NCBI GenBank assembly: GCA_035353615.1
Contig: DAOPZY010000006.1
Location: 1 to 64,000, forward strand
Source: CAXXOK01 sp035353615
GTDB lineage: Bacteria > Bacillota > Clostridia > Christensenellales > Aristaeellaceae
DNA: 64,000 nt
Reading direction: 5' to 3'
The position numbers and the translations under genes were made by a program. Shown here piece after piece: positions 17,409-26,487 of the stretch. Under the pieces are notes generated by a model. The model made no database searches and was not told the origin of the DNA. It saw only the letters and a list, made by a program, of their open reading frames with translations. The first letter of the stretch is position 1, and each line of letters opens with the position of its first letter.

Positions 17409-17501
17409 TCGTTTTCGACCTCTCTTTATATATTTTTCCCCGTGATTGATTTCATCCTATCACGAGAAATTGTGAACGTCAATCAGGAAAACGCGTTTTG
17501 T

Positions 17502-18491
17502 TCACAGATTGTGGCAGGCTACAAAATGGTTGGGGGCTACTTCCAGAAACTCGGGCATTTCCTGTGCGCAGCGCTCGGTGCACCGGCTGCAACGGGTGCG
17601 GAAGGGGCAACCGCTGGGCGCGTGCAGAGGGCTTGGGATATCCCCGCCAAGCACGATGCGCTTCTGCTGTTTGGCTTTGATGGGGTCGGGGGCCGGGATG
17701 GCGCTCAACAGGGAAATGGTGTAGGGATGCAGCGCGTGGTGGTGCAGCTCGTTGGAGGAGGCAAGCTCCACCATATGCCCAAGATACATCACGGCGATGC
17801 GATCGGAAATATGCTTGACCACGCTCAGGTCATGGGCGATGAACAGGTAGGTAAGCCCAAGCTGGCTTTGCAGATCCTCCAGCATGTTAAGCACCTGCGC
17901 CTGAATGCTTACATCCAGCGCGGAAACAGGCTCGTCGCAGACAATGAACTCCGGGTTGCTGGCCAGCGCGCGCGCGATGCCGATGCGCTGGCGCTGCCCG
18001 CCGCTGAACTCGTGGGCATACCGCGTGGCATGCTCGCTGGACAGGCCCACCACGGACAAGAGCGATTGGATGCGTTCGCTGCGTTCTTTTTTATTGGCGC
18101 AAAGCTTGTGCACATCGATCGGCTCGGCCACAATATCGCCGACGGTCATGCGCGGGTTCAAAGAGGAATAGGGGTCCTGAAACACCAGTTGGGCCTTTTT
18201 ACGGAAGTCGGCCATGACAGTGCCTTTTTCAATTTTGCGGCCGCCGAACCATACCTCGCCGGAGGTTGGCTTGTACAGGTGCAACATGGAACGGCCGACC
18301 GTGGTTTTGCCGCAGCCGCTTTCGCCCACAAGGCCGAGCGTTTCGCCTTTTTTGATATCGAAGCTCACGCCATCTACGGCTTTGAGCATCGTGGTTTGCA
18401 CAAAGCCCGTGCTGATGGGAAAATACTGTTTTAAATCCCGAACCTGAACCAGATACTGCGGATCTGGCTGAAAAGCATTCATCTCGCTCAT
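17502..18491 (-). CDS. oppF: Oligopeptide ABC transporter ATPase, OppF type
   Basis: A 329-residue cytoplasmic ATPase. I placed the ATG at 18491 because GGAGG lies 7 nt upstream and it overlaps the oppD stop as ATGA (translational coupling). Walker A GESGCGKTT, signature 'FSGGQRQRIGIARAL', Walker B 'EFIVCDEPVSALD', H-loop 'FIAHDLSVV'. The C-terminal oligopeptide/dipeptide extension (GCPFRTRCSRCTERC) carries the four-cysteine pattern that can bind an iron-sulfur cluster in this family. It energises uptake together with OppD. Confidence 0.95.
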   Translation of the reverse strand: MSEMNAFQPDPQYLVQVRDLKQYFPISTGFVQTTMLKAVDGVSFDIKKGETLGLVGESGCGKTTVGRSMLHLYKPTSGEVWFGGRKIEKGTVMADFRKKAQLVFQDPYSSLNPRMTVGDIVAEPIDVHKLCANKKERSERIQSLLSVVGLSSEHATRYAHEFSGGQRQRIGIARALASNPEFIVCDEPVSALDVSIQAQVLNMLEDLQSQLGLTYLFIAHDLSVVKHISDRIAVMYLGHMVELASSNELHHHALHPYTISLLSAIPAPDPIKAKQQKRIVLGGDIPSPLHAPSGCPFRTRCSRCTERCAQEMPEFLEVAPNHFVACHNL

Positions 18492-19534
18492 TTCGCTGCC
18501 TCCTCTCCCTCGACGCCCGTCGCGGCGTCCTGACCGCCGAGCGCGCTCAGCGGGGCGCCGACGTTCTCCAGCACATTGACCCAGCAGCTGGCGATGTGAT
18601 CTTTGGCGACCCAATATTCCACCGGCAGTTCGTTGAGGCAGACTTTCATCGCGCGGTCACACCGGGGGGCGAAGGGGCATCCGGTGGGCAGGTTCAGCAG
18701 ATCAACCGGGGTGCCGGAAATGGGGATCAGGCGCGTTTTCTCGTCGTTGTCGATGTTGGGGATGGAGCGCAGAAGCCCGCGGGTATACTCATGGCGGGGG
18801 TTGTAGAAAATTTCTGGGGCGGTGCCGCGCTCACAAACGCGACCCGCGTACATGACGATCACCTCGTCGCACATGTTGGCGATTACGCCCAAATCGTGCG
18901 TAATCATGATGATGGCCATGCCGAGCTTCTTTTGCAGGTCCATCATCAGCTCCAGAATCTGCGCCTGAATGGTAACGTCCAACGCAGTCGTGGGTTCATC
19001 CGCAATCAGGATGTCCGGCTCGCACGCCAGCGCCATGGCGATCATCACACGCTGGCGCATGCCGCCGCTCAGCTCATACGCGTACTGGTGGATGCGTTTT
19101 TCCGGCTCGTTGATGCCCACAAGGCGGAGCATTTCAATCGCGCGTTCCTTCGCCTGATCCTCGTCGCGGTTGGTGTGCAGGGTAATCACTTCCATCAGCT
19201 GGTTGCCGATGGTAAACACGGGGTTGAGGCTGGTCATCGGGTCCTGAAAAATGATGCTGATCCGGTTGCCGCGCACCTTGCGCATTTCATCTTCAGAAAT
19301 CCCGACCAGCTCCTGGCCGCTGAGCTTGACGCTGCCGCCTACGATGCGGCCCGGGTGCGTCAGGATTTGCATAATCGAGTAGGCGGTTACGCTTTTGCCG
19401 CTGCCGCTCTCGCCCACAATGCCGAGCACCTTTCCCTGGTCCAAATTAAAACTGACGCCGCCAACCGCTTTAACCTCCCCGTTGGGGGTGAAAAAAGTGG
19501 TTTGCAGGTCTTTCACTTCTAGCAAATGCTGCAT
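18488..19534 (-). CDS. oppD: Oligopeptide ABC transporter ATPase, OppD type
   Basis: A 348-residue ATPase; ATG at 19534 (MQHLLEV) with AAGGAGG 7 nt upstream. Walker A GESGSGKSV, signature 'LSGGMRQRVMIAMAL', Walker B 'DILIADEPTTALD', H-loop 'MITHDLGVI', and the family's C-terminal cysteine segment 'GCPFAPRCDRAMKVC'. It lies 13 bp after oppC and overlaps oppF by 4 bp. It is the partner ATPase of the heterodimeric peptide importer. Confidence 0.95.
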   Translation of the reverse strand: MQHLLEVKDLQTTFFTPNGEVKAVGGVSFNLDQGKVLGIVGESGSGKSVTAYSIMQILTHPGRIVGGSVKLSGQELVGISEDEMRKVRGNRISIIFQDPMTSLNPVFTIGNQLMEVITLHTNRDEDQAKERAIEMLRLVGINEPEKRIHQYAYELSGGMRQRVMIAMALACEPDILIADEPTTALDVTIQAQILELMMDLQKKLGMAIIMITHDLGVIANMCDEVIVMYAGRVCERGTAPEIFYNPRHEYTRGLLRSIPNIDNDEKTRLIPISGTPVDLLNLPTGCPFAPRCDRAMKVCLNELPVEYWVAKDHIASCWVNVLENVGAPLSALGGQDAATGVEGEEAAK

Positions 19535-19547
19535 CTGAGGGGCCTCC

Positions 19548-20594
19548 TTAAGAACGAAGCTTGGGATCAAAAGCGTCGCGCAGGCCGTTGCCAAGGAGGT
19601 TAAACGACAGCACGATCAGGAAAATGGAAAGCGACGGGAAAATGAGCAGGAACGGATAGCTGTTCAAACCCGCACGGGCGTCGGAGGCCAACGACCCCAA
19701 CGACGGCATCGGAATGGATACGCCAAGCCCCAGGAACGAGAGGAAGCTTTCGGTAAAGATGGCGCTTGGGATTTGCATGGCGGCCACGATAATAATCACG
19801 GATACGCAGTTGGGGATCATATGCTTACGGATGATGCGCGCGGGGGAAGCGCCGATGGAGCGGGACGCGAGCACATATTCCTGCTCCTTGATGGACAGGA
19901 TTTGCCCGCGAACCTGACGCGCCATACTCACCCAGTACAGGAGGCCGAAAACAATGAATATACTCACCATGCCTGCCCCCAAACGGGTGATGAGCGCGTT
20001 TCGGGAGGTGCTGACGATGTCCTTGATGGCCACGGAAAGCAGAATCACGATCAGCACATCCGGCAGGGCGTAAATGATATCGACGATACGCATCATGATG
20101 TTATCGACCCGCCCGCCGAAATAGCCGGAGATCGAGCCGTAAATGATGCCGATAATCACAACGATTAAAGCGCTAAAAATGCCAACCAGCAACGATATGC
20201 GCGTGCCGTAGATGACACGGATGGCATAATCGCGCCCCAGGGCGTCGGTGCCCATAATATGAGGAAACACAGAAACGCCGCTGGCAATCAACGCCTGCTC
20301 GCCCTCGGAATACTGAAAGGGGCTGAGGTACTTGCCGGTTACGTTCTGGTCGGTATAGCTGTAGGGGTAAAAACCCGGCACAATGAAGGCGATCAGCGCG
20401 ACCACGACGATCACGATGATGCAGGCCACGGCCATGCGGTTGTGGAACAGGCGGCGCAGCGCGTCCTTCATAAAGGATACGGACTCGCGGGTTTGCACCT
20501 TCTGCGCTTTTTCCTCCTCAGTGGCGGGCTTGAAAAGCTCCGGATCAATTTGGAGGCTGAAGGGATTCTTAAAAGGCGTTTTCTCGTTTTGCAT
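19548..20594 (-). CDS. oppC: Oligopeptide ABC transporter permease, OppC type
   Basis: A 348-residue membrane protein. Two ATGs lie 6 nt apart (20600 and 20594); the second has better spacing from GAGGA. The N-terminal cytoplasmic tail (about 60 residues) precedes helix 1 (MAVACIIVIVVVALIAFIV). Helices span the centre, and the EAA loop reads 'EQEYVLASRSIGASPARIIRKHMIPN'. The final segment 'LSFNLLGNGLRDAFDPKLR' is typical of OppC/DppC. It forms the membrane channel with OppB, whose gene lies just upstream. Confidence 0.94.
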   Translation of the reverse strand: MQNEKTPFKNPFSLQIDPELFKPATEEEKAQKVQTRESVSFMKDALRRLFHNRMAVACIIVIVVVALIAFIVPGFYPYSYTDQNVTGKYLSPFQYSEGEQALIASGVSVFPHIMGTDALGRDYAIRVIYGTRISLLVGIFSALIVVIIGIIYGSISGYFGGRVDNIMMRIVDIIYALPDVLIVILLSVAIKDIVSTSRNALITRLGAGMVSIFIVFGLLYWVSMARQVRGQILSIKEQEYVLASRSIGASPARIIRKHMIPNCVSVIIIVAAMQIPSAIFTESFLSFLGLGVSIPMPSLGSLASDARAGLNSYPFLLIFPSLSIFLIVLSFNLLGNGLRDAFDPKLRS

Positions 20595-20611
20595 CGTCAT
20601 CTTCCTCTCTC

Positions 20612-21538
20612 TCAGGCCAAATCGATCCGGGGATCCATTACCTTGTACAGAACATCGCTCAGGAAGTTCATCAGGATAATGATCGCCGCGAGGAAGATGG
20701 TGACGCCCATAATCATCATGTAATCGGTCGTGAGCATGCTGTTGGTAAACAGCCGCCCAAGGCCGGGCACGCTAAAGATGTTTTCTACCACCATGCTGCC
20801 GGTGAGGATGTACGCCATCATCGGGCCGGCATACGTAATGACGGGGGACAGCGCGTTTTTGAGCGCGTGTTTATAAATAACCTTGTTGGCGGTCAAACCC
20901 TTGGCCCGCGCGGTGCGGATGTAGTCCGCGCCCAATACGTCCAGCATGCTGGAGCGCTGCAGGCGGGTGATGTAGGCCATGGGGTACAGGCTCAGGGAAA
21001 CGATCGGCAGTATCATTCCCCCGGGCTGCCCGCCCATGGAGGGCAACCACCCGAGTTTGAAGGAAAACAGCAATAAAAGCAGCGTCGCAATCACAAACGA
21101 GGGGACGGAAACGAGCGCCGTTGTGACAATCTGTATAATTTTATCGGGCCACTTACCCCTGTTGAGGGCCGCGATACAGCCCAACAGCACGCCAAGCAGG
21201 ATGGCGATCAGGGCCGCTGAAAGACCAATGCTCGCGGAATACCCGAATGCGTTCATAATCAACGTGGTAACGGTAAAGCCCACGCGCGATGTGGACAGGC
21301 CGAAATCAAAATGCAGGGCGTTCCAAAGATAATTCAAAAACTGAATGCCGACGGGCTTATCGAAACCGTATTTCGCTTCCAGCGCCTTGATGACCGCGTC
21401 GCTTTTGGCTTTTTCACTGCTGAAAGGGCTTGCCGGTATAGCGTGCATAACGAAAAAGGTGATCGCAATCACCAGAAAAATCGTTAATATTGCCATGCCA
21501 AAACGTTTTAGTGTATACACCAGGAACTTTGAATTCAT
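20612..21538 (-). CDS. oppB: Oligopeptide ABC transporter permease, OppB type
   Basis: A 308-residue membrane protein, first gene of the operon. The ATG at 21538 (MNSKFL) is 6 nt after GGGAGG; the open frame reaches further upstream but crosses the promoter, so the longer version is not used. Helix 1 is 'FGMAILTIFLVIAITFFVMH', and the EAA loop reads 'DYIRTARAKGLTANKVIYKHALKNA', as in OppB/DppB. It should pair with OppC to form the peptide channel. Confidence 0.95.
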   Translation of the reverse strand: MNSKFLVYTLKRFGMAILTIFLVIAITFFVMHAIPASPFSSEKAKSDAVIKALEAKYGFDKPVGIQFLNYLWNALHFDFGLSTSRVGFTVTTLIMNAFGYSASIGLSAALIAILLGVLLGCIAALNRGKWPDKIIQIVTTALVSVPSFVIATLLLLLFSFKLGWLPSMGGQPGGMILPIVSLSLYPMAYITRLQRSSMLDVLGADYIRTARAKGLTANKVIYKHALKNALSPVITYAGPMMAYILTGSMVVENIFSVPGLGRLFTNSMLTTDYMMIMGVTIFLAAIIILMNFLSDVLYKVMDPRIDLA

Positions 21539-22160
21539 AACCATCCTCCCACTGTGGAAACCTGCGCTTTTCCATGAAATAATACGTTTCATTATACCCA
21601 CGAGCTTAACAATTGTCAATTCTCGCAAGGGTCGGGAAGGAGCGCGCGGCATACGGAGCGCCCGATGAACCGGGGATTGCCGAAGGCAGGCATCGCCTTC
21701 TTTTGAACCGCGCGCCGTTGTCAATGCGTGCCAAAGGGGCCTGAACCGAAAGTGAATTGCGATGAAAAAAAGTTGCAAAAAAAACAATTGAAAGTGAACT
21801 AAAACGGTGGCGCGGCAAAGGAACGCAGCATTACAACGCTAAAGCGTCGCGCGCTCAAAAGGGACAGAACACCGCCGCCCAGCATGCGCCGGAAACCGGT
21901 TTGATTCAATTGTTCTGCTGCTGATGGGGCAAGGGGGCAGAAAGCCCGACTGGAAAGCTCAGTTTATAGGAGCGCACTGAAAAAGCGAAATGGAAACAAA
22001 CCTGTAGCGGCAGCCCGGGCGGCTGAGGCGCATCCCAGCCGCCTGAAAATTTGTCCTTGAGAAAACTCTCAAAAGCGATGGATTTGTGCAAAGGCAAAGC
22101 GTAGCCCGGCCAGATGCGGAGAAACATTAACCGTAAGCCTGCCGGAAGGGAGAAAACCGG
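21539..22160. other. Intergenic region upstream of the opp operon
   Basis: About 620 bp between oppB and the end of lpdA. It carries the opp promoter (21591-21619) and two direct copies of GAAAGTGAA 42 bp apart (21748-21756, 21790-21798). A GC-rich inverted repeat (GGCGGCTG 22018-22025, CAGCCGCC 22036-22043) may end lpdA transcription, though without a T-tract. No protein gene is credible. Confidence 0.5.
21591..21619 (-). promoter_or_regulatory. opp operon promoter
   Basis: On the minus strand TTGACA (21614-21619), exactly 17 nt, then TATAAT (21591-21596): a full-consensus sigma-A promoter about 45 bp before the oppB start, giving a short leader. Confidence 0.92.
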
Positions 22161-23543
22161 TCAGTCGAATTTCGCGGAAAGCACCGCGTCCGTAATCGAT
22201 TCCTCAAACGTGGGGTGCGGCCGCAGCGGCCGCAGAAGCGCTTCGGCGGTGAGGCCGTTTTCGATTGCCACCGTCAGTTCGCCAATCATATCGGTTGCCC
22301 GGCCGCAAAACAGCTGAGCGCCGACCAGCTTTCGCGTGGGGCGGTCAAACAGCAGCTTGATGAACCCACGCCCCAACCCTTCGATCAGCGTGCGCGCGTT
22401 TTGCGTGGTCAGCGCCTTTCCGACCACTACCTCAAGCCCCCGTGCCTTGGCTTCCTCCTGCGTCAGGCCGACGGAGGCAATCTCCGGCGCGGTATAAACG
22501 CAGCTGGGCACCAGACTTGGGTTGATTGGGGAAATAACCCCCGCGAAGTGGCTGACTGAGGCTACGCCCTGAGCGTGCGCCGCGTGCGCAAGCTGGAAAA
22601 CCCCGTTCACATCGCCAATGGCGTAAACGCCTGCGATGGATGTGCGAAAATGCTCGTCTACGGCGATGGCGCGCCGGTTCATCGCAAGGGATACCCCTTC
22701 GCCCAGCAGCCCGTCGGTGACGGGGCGGCGGCCGGTGGCCATCAGCGCGCGCTCGGCCCATGCCGACCCGGACGCGTTATCCTTTCGGTAGGTTGCGGTA
22801 AAACCGCCGTGAAGCGCGTCGCTGTCGATGCGTTCCAGATGCGCGTCCGTCAGCACGGTCACCCCCAAGCCCTTGAGCAGAGCCTCGGCGCTGCGGCTGA
22901 TTTCGAGGTCCATCATCGGCAGGCACCGCTTTTCGGCCTCTACTACGGTGACCGCTACGCCTAACCGCGCGTAAACACATGCCATTTCCACCCCGATGAC
23001 CCCGCCGCCGACGATCAGCAGGCTTTGAAAAGGCTGCGCGCCGGCTTCGCCCAGCAGATCGTCGCTGGTCCACAGGGCGGGATTGTCGCAACCCGGCAGA
23101 GGCAAACGGGACGGCTCGCTGCCGGTTGCGATCAGCACAGCCCGCCCCTGAAGGGTTTCCGATGCGCCGTCCCGTCGCATAACCTGTACGGAAAACGGCG
23201 ATTCGGCATTTAATAGCGTTCCCTGACCCTCGTAAACGGCCACTTTGCCGGCTTTCATCAGCAGACCAATCCCTTTGACCAGCGTATCCACCGTTTCATT
23301 TTTACTTTTCAGCATTGCCGCGCGATCAAACTGGGCCGGCAGACCGGGTGCGAAAGCCGAAGCCTCCCGGACGGCCTCGGCGGTGTGGAGGTAGGCTTTG
23401 GTTGGCACGCAGCCACGATTGAGGCAGGTGCCGCCCAAACGGTCACGCTCAACTAACGCGACGCCAAGCCCCAGACGGGCGGCATATTCCGCGGCCCCAT
23501 ATCCGCCGGGGCCGCCGCCGAGGATCACAAGATCATACATCAT
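22161..23543 (-). CDS. lpdA: Dihydrolipoyl dehydrogenase (L-protein)
   Basis: A 460-residue flavoprotein, ATG at 23543 (a second ATG follows immediately) behind AAAGGA. The FAD-binding 'LVILGGGPGGYGAAEYAARLG' opens the protein; the redox-active disulfide is in 'GGTCLNRGCVPTK' (C-x4-C); the NAD-binding 'LLIVGGGVIGVEMACVYARLG' lies in the middle; and the dimerisation end carries 'HPHPTFEE' with the catalytic His-Glu pair. It reoxidises the lipoyl group of GcvH. It is the last gene of the glycine cleavage run, 287 bp after lplA. A TATAAT at 23783-23788 suggests an extra promoter. Confidence 0.95.
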   Translation of the reverse strand: MMYDLVILGGGPGGYGAAEYAARLGLGVALVERDRLGGTCLNRGCVPTKAYLHTAEAVREASAFAPGLPAQFDRAAMLKSKNETVDTLVKGIGLLMKAGKVAVYEGQGTLLNAESPFSVQVMRRDGASETLQGRAVLIATGSEPSRLPLPGCDNPALWTSDDLLGEAGAQPFQSLLIVGGGVIGVEMACVYARLGVAVTVVEAEKRCLPMMDLEISRSAEALLKGLGVTVLTDAHLERIDSDALHGGFTATYRKDNASGSAWAERALMATGRRPVTDGLLGEGVSLAMNRRAIAVDEHFRTSIAGVYAIGDVNGVFQLAHAAHAQGVASVSHFAGVISPINPSLVPSCVYTAPEIASVGLTQEEAKARGLEVVVGKALTTQNARTLIEGLGRGFIKLLFDRPTRKLVGAQLFCGRATDMIGELTVAIENGLTAEALLRPLRPHPTFEESITDAVLSAKFD

Positions 23544-23830
23544 AAGCTGAAATTCCTTTCGGTCAATGTCACAAAGCCGCGCACGGAAACGGCGCGGCGG
23601 TCAATACGCTCCGCCGTTTGCCAGCGCGGAAGCCGCGCGAAACAAGGCGGCCCGTCAAATGCCTTCATGTAAAAATCAATATGGGTTAATACAAATTGAA
23701 AGGAAATGGCGCTTAGCGAAGCTTACACCGCCGCCGCAAGGCAAACCGCGTTCTGACCGCTACGGAGGAATCGCTTCCATCCATTATACCGTATGCGGAA
23801 AAATTTCTCGCATTACGTTTCGCTTGGGGA

Positions 23831-24892
23831 TTAACCGTTTGCGGGGTTGGCCGCCGCGCCGGCTTCCTGCTGGGCGTTGCGATCCAGCTCCCGGATTCGG
23901 CCGCAGATCAGCACGCCCACATCCCCCGCCATCTGCAACAACTGATGGTCGCGTAACAGCTCCAGCTTTTGCCGAAGCCGACCGTTGATGGCGGATATCA
24001 GGTACGGGCAGCCGGTGAGCGCCTGTTCCAAAAGGGTGAAAAGCCCAGCCTCCATCGCGTCCGTAAACAGGCGGGCATTGCGGATAACGCCGTTTTCCAC
24101 CAGCAGCTTCACGGTTACGCCGCCCCATGGGAAGCGTTCCGTAACGGTGAAGGTGTAAGGCAAGGCCTGCGGGTAAATCCATTCCGGATCGGAAAACTGC
24201 TCGGTAAGCCCGTGCAGCGTGCGCTGGTCGAGCATCCGCTCGTCCAACACGGCCGGTTTTTGCTGGTATACATCCGCAAACGCCTGAAACAACTCGCCTT
24301 CCAGACTGTCGATGGTGATTTCCGGCGTCAGGCTGCGCAGGTTAACCACGCGGGACTGCACGCTTTGCACGCCGTGGTACTGCATCTTTTTTTCACTGGG
24401 GATCAGGTAACTGCCAAGGAGCGCCATATCGCAGTCCACCAGCAGCGTGCCATGGTGGTATGCGCTGTGCCCGGCTTTATAAAACGCGTTGCCGCTGAAT
24501 TTCCGATCCCCGATCAGCAGATCGTTTCGGCCGCTTGGGAAGGCTTCCAGATCAAACGCCGCGACAGCCCGGCGGATCACCGTCAGCTGTTTGGGAACAT
24601 CAAAATCAGTTTTTGGCAAAATGAAGGTGAAATTCAGGTTGCCCATATCGTGGTATACAGCGCCCCCGCCGCTCAGGCGACGGGCGATTTTGCCGCCGGA
24701 TTCCAAAAACTCGTCCACACGGCACTCATACCAGGGGTTCTGGTTGCGCCCGACGACGATGGTATGGCTGTTTTGCCACAGGTACAGGATGGCTGTTTCT
24801 TCCGGCAGCGTATCCATCAGGTGTTTTTCAATCGCAAGGTTCCGAAAGGGATCCGTTTGCCGGGCTATCAGGCAGGCCGTGCGTCTAATCAT
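23831..24892 (-). CDS. lplA: Lipoate-protein ligase A
   Basis: A 353-residue enzyme, start at 24892. The ligase motif 'KIARRLSGGGAVYHDMGNLNFTF' (RRxSGGGAV.HD.GN) and 'GDRKFSGNAFYKAGHSAYHHGTLL' (catalytic Lys in the KFSGNA segment, then HHGTLL) are clear. The C-terminal accessory domain begins about residue 250. It activates scavenged lipoate with ATP and attaches it to the lipoyl lysine of GcvH encoded in the same run. That suggests reliance on external lipoate, as no LipA/LipB is seen in this window. Confidence 0.95.
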   Translation of the reverse strand: MIRRTACLIARQTDPFRNLAIEKHLMDTLPEETAILYLWQNSHTIVVGRNQNPWYECRVDEFLESGGKIARRLSGGGAVYHDMGNLNFTFILPKTDFDVPKQLTVIRRAVAAFDLEAFPSGRNDLLIGDRKFSGNAFYKAGHSAYHHGTLLVDCDMALLGSYLIPSEKKMQYHGVQSVQSRVVNLRSLTPEITIDSLEGELFQAFADVYQQKPAVLDERMLDQRTLHGLTEQFSDPEWIYPQALPYTFTVTERFPWGGVTVKLLVENGVIRNARLFTDAMEAGLFTLLEQALTGCPYLISAINGRLRQKLELLRDHQLLQMAGDVGVLICGRIRELDRNAQQEAGAAANPANG

Positions 24893-24951
24893 CCGTTTTC
24901 ACCGCCGATTGATCTGGCATCCGAGGGCGCTGAGCGCCCGTATAGGGGCGG

Positions 24952-24989
24952 CCCTCGCCGCGCCTTTACGGGCGGATGCGCGGCGAGGG
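24952..24989 (-). terminator. 12-bp hairpin between gcvPB and lplA
   Basis: CCCTCGCCGCGC (24952-24963) pairs perfectly with GCGCGGCGAGGG (24978-24989). No T-tract follows, so this is more likely a processing or attenuating hairpin separating gcvPB from lplA than a full terminator. Confidence 0.45.
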
Positions 24990-25062
24990 CGCGGAACCTT
25001 CGGATACCGCAGGGTACCGCTGAAAACGGCGCGGCGCTCGGGCCGGCTGTTTACGCGGCGGG

Positions 25063-26487
25063 TCAGGGGTTGGGAGTCCAGCGCAACACGGGGTTGCGCG
25101 CGGCTTTCACTTCGTCCGGTCGGCCGATCACGGCGCTGTGGGGGGCGCTGTGCATCGCCTCGGGGTTTGCCTGGAGATCTTTCAGTATCTGGGCCATCGT
25201 TTCCGCCGCGTGGTCTAGCGTTTCCCGGGTTTCGGTTTCGGTCGGCTCGAACATGAGCGCCTCGTGCACGATCATCGGGAAGTACATCGTCGGCGGATGG
25301 ATGCCGTAATCAATCAGCGATTTGGCCACGTCCAGCGCGCTGACGCCGTACTGTTCGCGGATGCTTTCCAGCGTGAGCACAAACTCGTGCATGCAGGGCA
25401 CGTCCTTGGCGGGCGCATAGCCGATGGCCTTGAGGCGGTTGAGCAGGTAATTGGCGTTGAGCACCGCGTGCTCAGCAACCGAACGCAGGTTGTTGCTGCC
25501 CAAGGCCTTGAGGTAGGCGAGCGCCTTCACCATCACGGCAAAGTTGCCGTGGAACGCCTTCATCTGCGGCCGATCCTGATCGCCAAGGCTTGCGACCCCG
25601 GGCAGGAAAGGCGCGAGCAGCGCCTTGACCCCGACCGGCCCGCTGCCCGGGCCGCCGCCGCCGTGCGGAGTGGAAAAGGTTTTGTGCAGGTTGAGATGCG
25701 TAACGTCAAAGCCCATATCGCCGGGGCGGGCACAGCCCAGAATGGCGTTCAGGTTCGCGCCGTCGTAATACATCAGCCCGCCCGATGAATGTACCATTCG
25801 ACTGATTTTGAGAATATCCTTCTCAAAAAGGCCCAAGGTGTTCGGATTCGTCATCATCATGCCGGCCACGTCGTCGCCCAGCAGGGTTTCCAACGCGTCC
25901 AGATCAACGCAACCGTCGGCGCGGCTGGGCACGTTCACCACTGTGAAGCCCGCCATGGCCGCGCTGGCGGGGTTGGTGCCGTGCGCGCTGTCCGGCACGA
26001 GCATGCGGGTGCGCTGATTGGCTTCCCCTCGGCTGTCGTGGTACATTTTTACGCAGAGCATGCCGGTCAGCTCGCCGTGCGCGCCGGCGGCCGGTTGCAG
26101 GGTAAAGGCGTCCATGCCCGTAATTTCGCACAGGTCCTGCGCAAGCTCGTCCATCACGGCGCGGCAGCCCTGCACGGCGTGCGCCGGGGCCAGCGGGTGC
26201 GCGCCGGCAAAGCCGGGCAGCGCGGCGGCGGCTTCGTTCACGGCGGGGTTATACTTCATGGTGCAGCTGCCCAGCGGATAAAAACCGCAGTTGACGCCGT
26301 ATGCGCGGTGGGCAAGCGCTGTGTAATGGCGGTCCACATCGATTTCCGAAAGCTCCGGAAGGGTGGGCGGCTGTTTGCGCAACAACCGATCCGGCAGGGT
26401 ATAGCCGGACGGGTCCGGCTCGGGGATGACGGCGCTGTACCGTCCGGGCACGCTTTTTTCAAAGGAAAGCCATACCGTTTCGCTCAT
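25063..26487 (-). CDS. gcvPB: Glycine dehydrogenase (decarboxylating) subunit 2
   Basis: A 474-residue PLP subunit of P-protein. ATG at 26487 overlaps the gcvPA stop as ATGA and has GGAGG upstream. Motifs include 'FYPLGSCTMKYNP', 'QPAAGAHGELTG', 'DSAHGTNPASA', and the PLP lysine in 'THLNLHKTFSTPHGGGGPGSG'. With GcvPA it decarboxylates glycine and passes the aminomethyl group to lipoyl-GcvH. The split two-subunit form is usual in Firmicutes. Confidence 0.97.
   Translation of the reverse strand: MSETVWLSFEKSVPGRYSAVIPEPDPSGYTLPDRLLRKQPPTLPELSEIDVDRHYTALAHRAYGVNCGFYPLGSCTMKYNPAVNEAAAALPGFAGAHPLAPAHAVQGCRAVMDELAQDLCEITGMDAFTLQPAAGAHGELTGMLCVKMYHDSRGEANQRTRMLVPDSAHGTNPASAAMAGFTVVNVPSRADGCVDLDALETLLGDDVAGMMMTNPNTLGLFEKDILKISRMVHSSGGLMYYDGANLNAILGCARPGDMGFDVTHLNLHKTFSTPHGGGGPGSGPVGVKALLAPFLPGVASLGDQDRPQMKAFHGNFAVMVKALAYLKALGSNNLRSVAEHAVLNANYLLNRLKAIGYAPAKDVPCMHEFVLTLESIREQYGVSALDVAKSLIDYGIHPPTMYFPMIVHEALMFEPTETETRETLDHAAETMAQILKDLQANPEAMHSAPHSAVIGRPDEVKAARNPVLRWTPNP

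Noticed and set aside
15552..18434. A 960-codon open frame on the plus strand opposite oppA and oppF
   Set aside because: It lies wholly antisense to two clear transporter genes, shows no family motif and arises from GC-rich codon bias; its composition (many Gly, Val, His, Ala) is typical of antisense frames.
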